Source of the DNA: Diaphorobacter nitroreducens
Lineage (GTDB): Bacteria; Pseudomonadota; Gammaproteobacteria; Burkholderiales; Burkholderiaceae_C
Assembly: GCA_003755025.1 (NCBI GenBank)
Contig: RJVL01000002.1
Span: 124,001-188,000 of the forward strand
DNA: 64,000 nucleotides
Reading direction: 5' to 3'
The notes beneath the pieces are model-generated. The model ran no database searches. It saw only the letters and a program-made list of their open reading frames with translations, and was not told the origin of the DNA. Of this stretch, positions 1 to 7,695 are shown in pieces (position 1 is the stretch's first letter; the number at the start of each line of letters is the position of its first letter). A program made the translations under genes and the position numbers.

Positions 1-319
1 TGGGGCTCACCTGGATAACAAGAACAGATACATCAGGTGAGCGCCGTTGGTACACGCACGGCTGCATGCCGCGGTGGGCCCGAGCCTGACGCCGCCACGC
101 GCGAGCCGCCTGTGCGGCCCCGGCCGGCGGGCGCTGCAGCGCTCCTCGGGAAAGCGTCGAATTCTACGCGGCCCACCTTTGGGGGGCAGGTATATGGATA
201 TACCCCCGCGTGCACTGTGAGCCCAGAACATGGCCCCTACACGGGCCGGTGGCTGTTTCAAGCAAAAACAGACCGCAAGCCAGACACAGCAAGCGTTAAA
301 AGCTATCAAACAAGGAGCA
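1..319. other. Gene-free left edge with inverted repeats
   Basis: I see no convincing gene here. The stretch holds a 9-bp inverted repeat at 5-13 and 34-42 (20-nt loop, no T-run) and a compact inverted repeat at 189-204 with 7-bp arms GGTATAT/ATATACC around a GG centre, which looks like a protein-binding site. Its target gene would lie to the left of the window or be the sigma-54 regulator that ends at 320. Confidence 0.4.
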
Positions 320-332
320 TCAGCCCTGCTCC
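314..332 (-). terminator. Hairpin at the end of the sigma-54 regulator gene
   Basis: Six-bp arms GGAGCA/TGCTCC enclose a 7-nt loop that contains the stop codon of the minus-strand regulator. Read on the minus strand, the hairpin is followed by a T-rich run (313 down to about 296), as expected of an intrinsic terminator. Having the stop codon inside the loop is unusual. Confidence 0.45.
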
Positions 333-1672
333 CGTAACAGTCGCAGCTTGCGGTACAGCGTGCGCGTGCTGACCCCCAGGGCGCGCGCCAATTCGCGACG
401 CGACGCGGCCCCACCCGCCAGCGCCGCGCGCAGGGCCTCGGATTCGATGTCACGCAGGGTGGCATGGTCGGGCTGCTGCGCAGCGCGGGCCGGCGCCGCC
501 GCGGGCGCATCGAACGAGAGCGCGCGCTCGATCGTATGGGCGGTCACCACCGCGCCGTCGGTCAGCAGCGCGGCACGTTCCAGCACGTTGCGCAGCTCGC
601 GTACGTTGCCGGGGAAGGGGTGCTGCGCCAGCCGGCGCAGCGCCGCGGGCGCAAGCACCAGGCCCCGCCCCCCGGCCACGCGCTGCAGGAGCGATTCCGC
701 CAGCAGCGGAATGTCCTGCGGGCGTTCGCGCAGCGCGGGCAGCTGGATGGGAAAGGTGCTCAGGCGGTAGTACAGGTCCTGGCGAAACCGCCCCTCGCGC
801 ACCATGGCGCGCAGGTCGCGGTGGGTGGCCGCCACCAGGCGGATGTCCGCGCGGCGCAGCTCGGTGTGGCCCACGCGGCGGTAGGTGCCGCTTTCCAGCA
901 AACGCAGCAGCTTGACCTGCATGGTGAGCGGGATGTCGCCCACCTCGTCCAGGAACAGCGTGCCGCCGTGCGCCGCCTCCACCAGGCCGGCGCGTGCGGC
1001 ATGGGCGCCGGTGAAGGCGCCACGCTCGTGGCCGAACAGTTCGCTCTCGAACAGCGTCTCGGGCAGGCTGGCGCAGTCCACCACCACCAGCGGCCGCCCC
1101 GCGCGCGGGCTGGCCTCGTGCACGGCGCGCGCGGCCAGCTCCTTGCCCGTGCCCGACTCGCCCAGCAGCAGCACGCTGGCCTGCGACGGGCCCACGCGCG
1201 CGATCAGCTCCAGCACGGCCTGGAACGCGGGCGCGCGCCCGATCATGCCCGGCGCGCCCGGCTGCCCCTGGGCAATGCGCAGCGGCTCCATCTTCTCCAG
1301 AAAGTACTGGGGCTGGCCCGCCTCGTCGCGCAGCGGCACCAGTTCGATCTGCACGTATTCCTCGCCCGCCGGGGTGTGGTGCAGGTGCAGCACGCGCTCG
1401 CGCTGGCCACTGAAGAGCGAGCGCGCCAGCGGGCAGGTCTCGCCCGCCTGGTCGCACGGCACGGGCGAATGGTGCGAGACCGCATGGCAGGTGCGCCCCA
1501 CCACCGGCGCGCCCTGGCCGAACTGGCGACGGTAGGCGCCGTTGGCGGCCACGATGCGGTAGCCGCGGTCGAACAGGATGTGCGGCTCGGGCAGCCCCTC
1601 CAGCCAGGAGGCGAGCAGCGCGGTCTGCGCCGCCTGCGCCGGGGTGGGAGAAAGATCAGGGATGTCGGCCAT
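320..1672 (-). CDS. Sigma-54-dependent regulator with Cys/His-rich PAS domain
   Basis: A 450-residue bacterial enhancer-binding protein. Residues about 20-130 form a PAS domain with a Cys/His cluster (C62, H63, H67, H68, C73, C80). An AAA+ domain follows, with Walker A GESGTGKE (171-178), the sigma-54 contact loop GAFTGA (218-223) and Walker B LFLDEVGD. A Fis-type helix-turn-helix closes the protein. I start at the ATG whose product begins MADIPDL, because the upstream extension is low quality and would run through the inverted repeat at 1674-1690. The gene is divergent from the Rieske/ccoG pair, and a good sigma-54 promoter lies in the intergenic region, so that pair is the likely target. 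The signal sensed is unknown; the Cys/His cluster suggests a metal, Fe-S, haem or redox input. Confidence 0.85.
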   Translation of the reverse strand: MADIPDLSPTPAQAAQTALLASWLEGLPEPHILFDRGYRIVAANGAYRRQFGQGAPVVGRTCHAVSHHSPVPCDQAGETCPLARSLFSGQRERVLHLHHTPAGEEYVQIELVPLRDEAGQPQYFLEKMEPLRIAQGQPGAPGMIGRAPAFQAVLELIARVGPSQASVLLLGESGTGKELAARAVHEASPRAGRPLVVVDCASLPETLFESELFGHERGAFTGAHAARAGLVEAAHGGTLFLDEVGDIPLTMQVKLLRLLESGTYRRVGHTELRRADIRLVAATHRDLRAMVREGRFRQDLYYRLSTFPIQLPALRERPQDIPLLAESLLQRVAGGRGLVLAPAALRRLAQHPFPGNVRELRNVLERAALLTDGAVVTAHTIERALSFDAPAAAPARAAQQPDHATLRDIESEALRAALAGGAASRRELARALGVSTRTLYRKLRLLREQG

Positions 1673-1673
1673 G

Positions 1674-1690
1674 GTGACATATGGTGTCAC
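1674..1690. promoter_or_regulatory. 17-bp inverted repeat, probable activator or repressor site
   Basis: Perfect 6-bp arms GTGACA/TGTCAC with a 5-bp centre lie immediately upstream of the regulator start and 13 bp before the predicted -24 element. It could be the enhancer of the PAS regulator or a site for a CRP/FNR-type protein, which likes TGTGA-type half sites. Assignment is an inference. Confidence 0.5.
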
Positions 1691-1703
1691 AAATGGCATG
1701 CAT

Positions 1704-1718
1704 TGGCAGTGTTTTTGC
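1704..1718 (+). promoter_or_regulatory. Sigma-54 (-24/-12) promoter toward the Rieske/ccoG genes
   Basis: TGGCAG-N5-TTGC, with GG and GC separated by exactly 10 bases as sigma-54 requires. It points at the Rieske gene, about 160 bp before its start. A weaker look-alike (TGGCAC-N5-TTGA) sits at 1806-1820 but lacks the -12 GC. Confidence 0.6.
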
Positions 1719-1875
1719 CGTTCACCATGGCAGCGCTGACTCCTTGGGTGGATGTAAGCCTTTGTTCCACATGGAGATTTCGCACGCAGTGCCGCGCGGC
1801 CAGGCTGGCACGGCTCTTGAGTCAGGACAAGCAAGCGCGCGGCCCCTTGGCCGCGCCCATCGTGAAGGAACCGCC

Positions 1876-2490
1876 ATGACTGCCCTCCCCGCCTCGTGCA
1901 CCTGCGCTGCGCCCGACGCAGAACGCCGCACCCTGATCCACGCCACGGCCGCCGCCGGGGGCCTGGCCGCCGTCGGCGCGGCCGTGCCCCTGGTCAGCAG
2001 CCTGGCGCCCAGCGAGCGCGCGCGTTCCCTGGGCGCGGCCGTGGAGGTGGACATCGCCGGCCTGCCGCCGGGCGGCATGCTCACGGTGGAGTGGCGCGGC
2101 AAACCCGTCTGGATCGTGCGGCGCACGCCGGAGATGCTGCAGTCGCTGCAGGGGCTGGAGGCACAGTTGGCCGACCCCGCATCGGCCAAGGACCAGCAGC
2201 CCGACTACGCGCGCAATACCCACCGCTCCATCCAGCCGGAGGTCTTCGTGGCCATCGGCATCTGCACGCACCTGGGCTGCTCGCCCACGGCCGTGGCCCC
2301 GGGCGCGCCGCAGTCCGGCCTGGGCGCGGGCTGGCCCGGGGGCTTCTTCTGCCCCTGCCATGGCTCCACGTTCGACAACGCGGGGCGCGTGTACCGCAAC
2401 AAGCCCGCACCGACGAACCTGGAGGTGCCGCCGCACCGCTTCCTGAGCGCCACGCGGCTGCTGATCGGCGAGGACAGCGCCAGCGCCTGA
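1876..2490 (+). CDS. petA: Rieske 2Fe-2S protein, ubiquinol-cytochrome c reductase type
   Basis: A 204-residue Rieske subunit of the bc1 type. An RR-containing N-terminal segment followed by one hydrophobic helix (about 17-43) resembles the Tat-inserted membrane anchor of this family. The cluster-binding motifs are intact: CTHLGC at 130-135 and CPCHGS at 159-164, giving ligands C130, H132, C159 and H162 and the disulfide pair C135/C161. The start has a GAAGGA ribosome site. No cytochrome b or c1 gene is adjacent; ccoG follows after 43 bases. This is therefore an orphan Rieske gene, probably a second copy expressed under special conditions through the sigma-54 promoter upstream. Confidence 0.85.
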   Translation: MTALPASCTCAAPDAERRTLIHATAAAGGLAAVGAAVPLVSSLAPSERARSLGAAVEVDIAGLPPGGMLTVEWRGKPVWIVRRTPEMLQSLQGLEAQLADPASAKDQQPDYARNTHRSIQPEVFVAIGICTHLGCSPTAVAPGAPQSGLGAGWPGGFFCPCHGSTFDNAGRVYRNKPAPTNLEVPPHRFLSATRLLIGEDSASA

Positions 2491-2533
2491 TCGACTGCCC
2501 TTCGCCCAAGACCATCACAACCACGCCCCTTCC

Positions 2534-3946
2534 ATGCCCGCCCCACAGACCCAGCCCCCCGCTGCCGAACGCGACGTCTACGTCGACCTGTACGAAGCCA
2601 AGAAGAAGATCTACCCGCGCGCCATCGGCGGCGTGTTCACGCGCTGGCGCTGGGCGCTGGTGCTGCTTACCCAGGGGGTGTTCTACGGCCTGCCCTGGTG
2701 GCAGTGGGGCGAGCGCCAGATGGTGCTGTTCGACCTGGGCGCGCGGCGCTTTTACCTGTTCGGCCTGGTGCTGTACCCGCAGGACTTCATCTACCTCACC
2801 GGCCTGCTCATCATGTCGGCGCTGTCGCTGTTCCTGTTCACGGCAGTGGCGGGGCGGCTGTGGTGCGGCTTCGCCTGCCCGCAGACGGTGTACACCGAGC
2901 TGTTCCTGTGGCTGGAGCGCCTGACCGAAGGCGACCGCAGCGCGCGCATGCGCCTGGACAAGGGCCCGTGGACCTTCGAGAAGCTGTGGCGTAAGACGCT
3001 CAAGCAGCTCGCCTGGGTGTCGGTGGCGCTATGGACCGGATTCACGTTCGTGGGCTACTTCGTGCCCATCCGCCAGCTGGGCGGCGAGCTGCTGGCGCTG
3101 CACGGCACCTGGCAGATCTTCTGGGTGGGGTTCTACAGCTTCGCAACCTATGGCTTTGCGGGCTACATGCGCGAGCAGGTGTGCAAGTACATGTGCCCGT
3201 ATGCACGCTTTCAGAGCGCGATGTTCGACAAGGACACGCTGATCGTCACTTACGACACCCAGCGCGGCGAGCCGCGCGCCGCGCGCAGCAAGAAGGTAGA
3301 CGCCAAGGCCGCCGGCCTGGGCGACTGCATCGACTGCTCGCTGTGCGTGCAGGTGTGCCCCACGGGCATCGACATCCGCAAGGGCCTGCAGTACGAGTGC
3401 ATTGGCTGCGGCATGTGCGTGGACGCCTGCAACACCGTGATGGACAAGGTGCAGTACCCGCGCGGGTTGATCCGCTACGCCACGCAAAACGGCATGCAAA
3501 ACCGCTGGAGCAGCGCACAGATGCTGCGCCGCGTGCTGCGCCCGCGCGTGCTGTTCTACAGCGCCGTGCTGCTGGCTCTGTGCACGGCCATGCTGGCCAG
3601 CCTGGTCACGCGCACGCCGCTGAAGGTGGATGTGGTGCGCGACCGCGCCGCGCTCTCGCGCGTGGTGGCGGGTGGGCAACTGGAGAACATCTACCGCGTG
3701 CAGGTCATGAATGCCACCGAGCAGCCCCAGCGCTACCGCATCACGGCCAGCGGCCTGCAGGGGCTGCAGGTGGCCTCGGAGCCCGAAGTGGAGATCGGCC
3801 CCGCCGAGTCGCGCTGGGTGGCGGTGCGGCTGCAGGTGCCCTATGGCGCCGCGCCCGCCGGTTCGCACACCGTGCACCTGGACGTACAGGCGCAGGGCGA
3901 CCGGGCGCAGGTGTCGGAAAAGACCGTGTTCCTGGTGCCGCGGTAG
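2534..3946 (+). CDS. ccoG: Cytochrome c oxidase accessory protein CcoG (FixG/RdxA)
   Basis: A 470-residue membrane ferredoxin. Several transmembrane helices (about 40-60, 75-105, 160-180, 190-210 and 335-355) surround Cys-rich cytoplasmic segments: CGFACPQ, CKYMCPYARF, and two 4Fe-4S motifs of the form CIDCSLCVQVCP and CIGCGMCVDAC. The C-terminal part is an Ig-like periplasmic domain (FixG_C). From the family, CcoG helps maturation of cbb3 oxidase, probably by handling copper reduction. It sits 43 bases behind the Rieske gene and is likely co-transcribed. The ccoNOPQ genes are not in the window. A strong palindrome follows the stop codon. Confidence 0.93.
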   Translation: MPAPQTQPPAAERDVYVDLYEAKKKIYPRAIGGVFTRWRWALVLLTQGVFYGLPWWQWGERQMVLFDLGARRFYLFGLVLYPQDFIYLTGLLIMSALSLFLFTAVAGRLWCGFACPQTVYTELFLWLERLTEGDRSARMRLDKGPWTFEKLWRKTLKQLAWVSVALWTGFTFVGYFVPIRQLGGELLALHGTWQIFWVGFYSFATYGFAGYMREQVCKYMCPYARFQSAMFDKDTLIVTYDTQRGEPRAARSKKVDAKAAGLGDCIDCSLCVQVCPTGIDIRKGLQYECIGCGMCVDACNTVMDKVQYPRGLIRYATQNGMQNRWSSAQMLRRVLRPRVLFYSAVLLALCTAMLASLVTRTPLKVDVVRDRAALSRVVAGGQLENIYRVQVMNATEQPQRYRITASGLQGLQVASEPEVEIGPAESRWVAVRLQVPYGAAPAGSHTVHLDVQAQGDRAQVSEKTVFLVPR

Positions 3947-3972
3947 GCGCCGCCGCAGATTACAAGCCAAAA

Positions 3973-4009
3973 GAGCTTCCAGCGCCCTTCTGTCAAGCGC
4001 TGGAAGCTC
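3973..4009. repeat. Palindromic repeat family A, copy 1; bidirectional terminator
   Basis: Perfect 13-bp arms (3973-3985 and 3997-4009) around an 11-nt loop lie between the convergent ccoG and Bug genes, followed by CCTTATTT. The arms carry the AGCGC core of the dispersed family. It is the most symmetrical copy and the best candidate for a two-way terminator. Confidence 0.8.
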
Positions 4010-4031
4010 CTTATTTCATAGCAATCCGCTA

Positions 4032-5024
4032 TCAATCCATGCGGATGTTGCGCTCCTTGATCAGCGCACCCCAGCGGGCCACCTCCTTGTCCAGGTGCGT
4101 GGCCAGCTGCTGCGGCGTGGTGCCGATGGGCTCGGCGCCGATGGTCTCGAACTTGGCCACGGTATCGGGCTGCTTCATGGCGTCGATCAGCGCGGCGTTG
4201 ATCTTGTTCACGATGGCCGCCGGCGTGCCCGCGGGCGCGAACACGGCAAACCAGGGCGAGACCTCGTAGCCCGGCACGCCGGCCTCGGCGATGGTGGGCA
4301 CGTCGGGCAGCGTGGCCGATCGCTTGGCGCTGGTCACGCCCAGCGCGCGCAGCTTGCCGGCCTGGATGTGCGGGCGCGCCGAGGTGATGCTGTCGAACAT
4401 CAGGTCCACCTGGCCGCCCAGCATGTCGGTCACGGCCGGGCCGCTGCCCTTGTAGGGCACGTGCAGCAGGTTCAGCCCGGCCATGGAGGCGAACACCTCG
4501 CCCGCCAGGTGAATGGAGGTGCCGTTGCCGGCCGAGGCATAGGTGAGCTTGCCGGGGTCGCGCTTGGCATGGGCGATCACGTCGGCCACGGACTTGTCGG
4601 TCGTCTTGGCGGTGTTCACCACCAGCACGTTGGGCACGATGGCCAGCAGGCTGATGGGCGCGAAGTCCTTCACCGGGTCGTAGCTCAGGCGCGGGTACAG
4701 CGCCTTGTTGGTGGCCATGCCGATGGACGTGATCATGATGGTGTAGCCATCGGCCGGCGACTTGGCCACGGCGTCGGCGCCGATGTTGCCGCCCGCGCCG
4801 GGACGGTTCTCGATCACGAAGGGCTGACCCAGCGTGCGGCCGGCCTTCTCGCCCAGCGTGCGGGCAATCACGTCCATCGCGCCGCCCGGAGGGAAGGGTA
4901 CGACCCACTTGATGGGCTTGGCAGGCCATTGGGCGTCGGGCTGCGCCATGGCGGCAGCGGGCAGCAGGCCGGCGGCGGCCAGGGTGCAGGCGCCCATCAG
5001 GGCAATGCGGCGGGAGAAAGTCAT
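4032..5024 (-). CDS. Bug/TctC-family substrate-binding protein next to cat genes
   Basis: A 330-residue periplasmic solute-binding protein of the tripartite tricarboxylate family. It has an RR-bearing signal peptide with cleavage near AMA-QPD, then the family opening WPAKPIKWVVPFPPGGAMD, whose GG..D loop holds the ligand carboxylate. The middle shows the usual NRPGAGG, VPYKG and GGQVDLMFD motifs. It starts 26 bases after catA and is the last gene of the catB-catC-catA operon, so its ligand may be an aromatic acid or ring-cleavage product. That ligand is an inference. No TctA or TctB subunit is nearby. Confidence 0.9.
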   Translation of the reverse strand: MTFSRRIALMGACTLAAAGLLPAAAMAQPDAQWPAKPIKWVVPFPPGGAMDVIARTLGEKAGRTLGQPFVIENRPGAGGNIGADAVAKSPADGYTIMITSIGMATNKALYPRLSYDPVKDFAPISLLAIVPNVLVVNTAKTTDKSVADVIAHAKRDPGKLTYASAGNGTSIHLAGEVFASMAGLNLLHVPYKGSGPAVTDMLGGQVDLMFDSITSARPHIQAGKLRALGVTSAKRSATLPDVPTIAEAGVPGYEVSPWFAVFAPAGTPAAIVNKINAALIDAMKQPDTVAKFETIGAEPIGTTPQQLATHLDKEVARWGALIKERNIRMD

Positions 5025-5050
5025 GGTGTGTCTACCTCAGGTCCAGGATG

Positions 5051-5974
5051 TCAGGCGGCGGCCACGCGGTCCATGCGTGCCTCGGGGCGCTGCTCGTCGG
5101 CCGACAGGGCCTTTTGCAGCACGAAGTCAAAGCGCACGCGGGTGAACGGCGCGCTGATGCCCAGCGATTCATAGCCGGCGGCGGGCGTGCCCGGCTCCAG
5201 CGTGACCACCAGGCCGTCGCGCGTGGCGAAGGCGAAGTCGTCGTCCAGGAAGCTGTCGCCCGGAATGTTGACCTGCGTGGTCAGCGTGCGCAGGCCTTCT
5301 GCTACCACCAGGAAGTGGATGTGCGCGGGGCGGTTGCCATGGCGGCCCAGGGCGTCGAACAGTTCGGCCGTGGGGCTGCCCGGCGGGATGGCGTAGCCCG
5401 GCGGGATGAAGCTGCGAAAGCGATAGCTGCCGTCCGCCCCCGTGCGGATCTTGCGGCGCAGGTGGTAGGGCGCCTGGTCGGGGTCGAAGTGCGAGTAGCG
5501 GCCCAGCTCGTTGGCGTGCCACACGTCCACCAGCGCGCCGGCCACGGGCTGGCCCGCGGTGTCGAGCACGCGGCCTTCCATCACCACCACCTCGCCGCGG
5601 GGCGGCTCCTCGCCCTCGTCCAGGCGCACCTCGCGCTCGGACAGCGGCGCGCCGGCCACGAACAGCGGGCCCTCGATGGCGCGCGGCGTGCCCGCGGCGC
5701 GCTGGGCGCGCTCGTCGGCCTCGTCCATGCGGATGTCGATCAAGCGGTCAAAGCCCAGGCCGGCGGTGATCAGCCCCGTCTGGCCGCTGGCGCCCAGGCG
5801 CGTGAGCCAGCCCACGCCGGCCCAGAACTCGTCGGGCGTCACGTCCAGGTCTTCGATGGTGCGGAACAGGTCCGTGACGATGCGCTGCGTGATCTGGCGC
5901 ACGCGGGCATTGCCCTCGGCCACGTGCACGGTGTTGACGATGTCCAGCAACTGCTGGGCGGTGTATTCGGCCAT
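5051..5974 (-). CDS. catA: Catechol 1,2-dioxygenase
   Basis: A 307-residue intradiol dioxygenase that opens catechol between the hydroxyls to cis,cis-muconate using non-haem Fe(III). The N-terminal helical dimerisation domain (about 1-100) is followed by the beta-sandwich catalytic domain. The four iron ligands are visible as Tyr in GRYSHF, Tyr in PPGYAIPPGSP and two His in NRPAHIHF. Length fits catechol/hydroxyquinol dioxygenases. Linkage to catC (46 bases upstream) and catB makes catechol the likely substrate; hydroxyquinol or chlorocatechol activity cannot be excluded. The TCTCTCCTG before the start codes for an AGGAGAGA ribosome site on the minus strand. Confidence 0.92.
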   Translation of the reverse strand: MAEYTAQQLLDIVNTVHVAEGNARVRQITQRIVTDLFRTIEDLDVTPDEFWAGVGWLTRLGASGQTGLITAGLGFDRLIDIRMDEADERAQRAAGTPRAIEGPLFVAGAPLSEREVRLDEGEEPPRGEVVVMEGRVLDTAGQPVAGALVDVWHANELGRYSHFDPDQAPYHLRRKIRTGADGSYRFRSFIPPGYAIPPGSPTAELFDALGRHGNRPAHIHFLVVAEGLRTLTTQVNIPGDSFLDDDFAFATRDGLVVTLEPGTPAAGYESLGISAPFTRVRFDFVLQKALSADEQRPEARMDRVAAA

Positions 5975-6020
5975 GTCTCTCTCCTGTGGGATGGAATGTG
6001 GGGGTGTCGGGGGCCGTGCG

Positions 6021-6317
6021 TCAGCCGGGGGCGCCTTCCTGCACGATGGCTGAAGGGTGGTTGGCCAGCGGCGTCACGTGGATGTCCATGTAGAGGAACA
6101 GCGGCAGCTGCGACAGCAGCTGGTGCAGCTCGTCGTTGGACTGCACGTCGAACACGCTGTAGTTGGCGTACTCGCCCACCACGCGCCAGATGTGGCGCCA
6201 GCGGCCGTCACGCTGCAGGTCTTGCGAGTACTTCTTCTCGCGGGCCTTGATTTCGTCGGCCTGCGCGGCGGGCAGGTCGTGGGGAATCTTCACATCCATG
6301 CGAACGAGGAACAGCAT
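6021..6317 (-). CDS. catC: Muconolactone delta-isomerase
   Basis: A 98-residue small isomerase converting muconolactone to 3-oxoadipate enol-lactone. The product begins MLFLVRMDVKIP, as usual for CatC, and carries the conserved GRWRHIWRVVGEYANYSVFDV and LPLFLYMDIHVTPLA segments. An ATG six codons further upstream is possible, but the chosen start has a perfect AGGAGA ribosome site at the right distance. It lies 27 bases after catB and 46 before catA, clearly one operon. Confidence 0.94.
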   Translation of the reverse strand: MLFLVRMDVKIPHDLPAAQADEIKAREKKYSQDLQRDGRWRHIWRVVGEYANYSVFDVQSNDELHQLLSQLPLFLYMDIHVTPLANHPSAIVQEGAPG

Positions 6318-6344
6318 CTGGTTTTCTCCTGGCAAAAAAAGGGT

Positions 6345-7547
6345 TCAGGCGGGCTGCGCGCTGGCGCGGCCCAGGTCCACGTGCACGGGCGTGAGGCCCT
6401 GGCGTGCACGGTCGAAGCGGTCGAGCCGCTCGGGCACCACGGTGAGGCCGAAGCCCGGCCCGTCGGGCAACTGCAGCGCGAAGTCGGAAAGGACCATCTG
6501 CTGCTCCACGATGTCGTCCACCAGCAGCTGCGGGCCGAACAGCTCGCAGTTGTGGTGCGTGCCGCCCAGCGTGGCAAACACATGGGCCGAGGCGGCGCTG
6601 CCGACGGAGGTCTCCAGCATCGTGCCGCCGTACCAGCCGATGTCGGCGGCGCGCGCCACGTCGGCCACGGCCCGGGTGCGCAGCAGGCCGCCGTGCTTGG
6701 CGATCTTGAGCGAGAACACGTGGCAGGCGTTATGGCGCGCCAGGCGCATCGCGTCCTGCGGCGTGCAGACGGTCTCGTCGGCCATCACCAGCGCGGTGTG
6801 GGGCAGCGTGGCGGTGAGCTGGCGCAGCGCCTCCTCGTTCCACTGGGCCACGGGCTGCTCGATCAGGCCCACGCCGGCGTCGATCATCTCGGGCAGGTAG
6901 CGGCGCGCGGTGGCGCCGTCCCAGGCCTGGTTCACGTCCACCGTCATGCTGGCGCGGCCGTCCAGCGCGCGGGCGATGCGTGCCACGTGCGCCACGTCCT
7001 CCTGTGGCGCGCGTGCGCCGATCTTCAGCTTGAAGATGCGGTGGCGGCGCGCGGCCAGCATCTTCTCGGCCTCCTCGATGTCCTTGGCGGAGTCGCCGCT
7101 GGCCAGCGTCCAGGCCAGGGGCAGGCTCTCGCGCTGCTTGCCGCCCAGCAGTTGCCACACGGGCAGGCCCAGGCTGCGCGCCACGGCGTCGATGGCGGCC
7201 TGCTCCACAGCGCTCTTGGCAAAGCGGTTGCCCTTGCAGGCCAGGTCCATGCGCTGCAGCAACTGCTCGAAGCGGCCCGCGTCCTGGCCGATCACGGCAG
7301 GCGCGAGGTAGCTGTCGATGGCATGCCGGATGCTCTCGGGCGATTCCTCGTTCCACGAGGGGCCGCCGATGGTCGCGGCCTCGCCGAAGCCGCTGGCGCC
7401 ATCGCTCAGCCACAGCTGCACGATCACGGGGCTCTGGCGCTGGATGGCGCCGAACGAGAGCTTGTGCGGGCGGATCGTGGGGATGTCCAGGATGCGTGCC
7501 TGGATGCGTTCGATGCGCAGCACGGAAGCGGAGGGAGAAGTCGTCAT
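6345..7547 (-). CDS. catB: Muconate cycloisomerase
   Basis: A 400-residue enolase-superfamily enzyme that cyclises cis,cis-muconate to muconolactone. The N-terminal capping domain (about 1-135) is followed by a TIM barrel with the catalytic KxK pair in FKLKIG, the metal ligands in DVNQAW, IEQP and ADETV, and the second-side lysine in SLKIAKHGG. It is the first gene of the minus-strand cat operon. The LysR gene starts 148 bases away on the other strand, with operator-like repeats between. The seven-member enzymes of this family include chloromuconate cycloisomerases; the unsubstituted muconate assignment rests on the neighbours. Confidence 0.92.
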   Translation of the reverse strand: MTTSPSASVLRIERIQARILDIPTIRPHKLSFGAIQRQSPVIVQLWLSDGASGFGEAATIGGPSWNEESPESIRHAIDSYLAPAVIGQDAGRFEQLLQRMDLACKGNRFAKSAVEQAAIDAVARSLGLPVWQLLGGKQRESLPLAWTLASGDSAKDIEEAEKMLAARRHRIFKLKIGARAPQEDVAHVARIARALDGRASMTVDVNQAWDGATARRYLPEMIDAGVGLIEQPVAQWNEEALRQLTATLPHTALVMADETVCTPQDAMRLARHNACHVFSLKIAKHGGLLRTRAVADVARAADIGWYGGTMLETSVGSAASAHVFATLGGTHHNCELFGPQLLVDDIVEQQMVLSDFALQLPDGPGFGLTVVPERLDRFDRARQGLTPVHVDLGRASAQPA

Positions 7548-7636
7548 GGAAAGCGGGCCGTGGCGAAAAAAGCGTTACGGGCCATGACCTTAGCGCTGCC
7601 ATCGGGGCGAATCCAATGAGATATATTGCAGTTTTT

Positions 7637-7678
7637 GTTCGACGCCATCGAACAGTCACAGGTTTTAGGGTTAACCCT
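7637..7678. promoter_or_regulatory. LysR-type operator region between catB and the LysR gene
   Basis: Two symmetrical elements lie in the divergent promoter region. GTTCGA-N5-TCGAAC at 7637-7653 contains a T-N11-A core typical of LysR binding sites. AGGGTTAACCCT at 7667-7678 is a perfect 12-bp palindrome just before the LysR gene. The first is the likely inducer-responsive site for catB; the second may serve autoregulation. Confidence 0.5.
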
Positions 7679-7695
7679 TAGAACGGATTGCACCC

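Noticed and set aside
1806-1820. Second sigma-54-like element TGGCAC-N5-TTGA
   Set aside because: The -24 part is excellent but the essential GC at -12 is GA; the element at 1704-1718 fits better.
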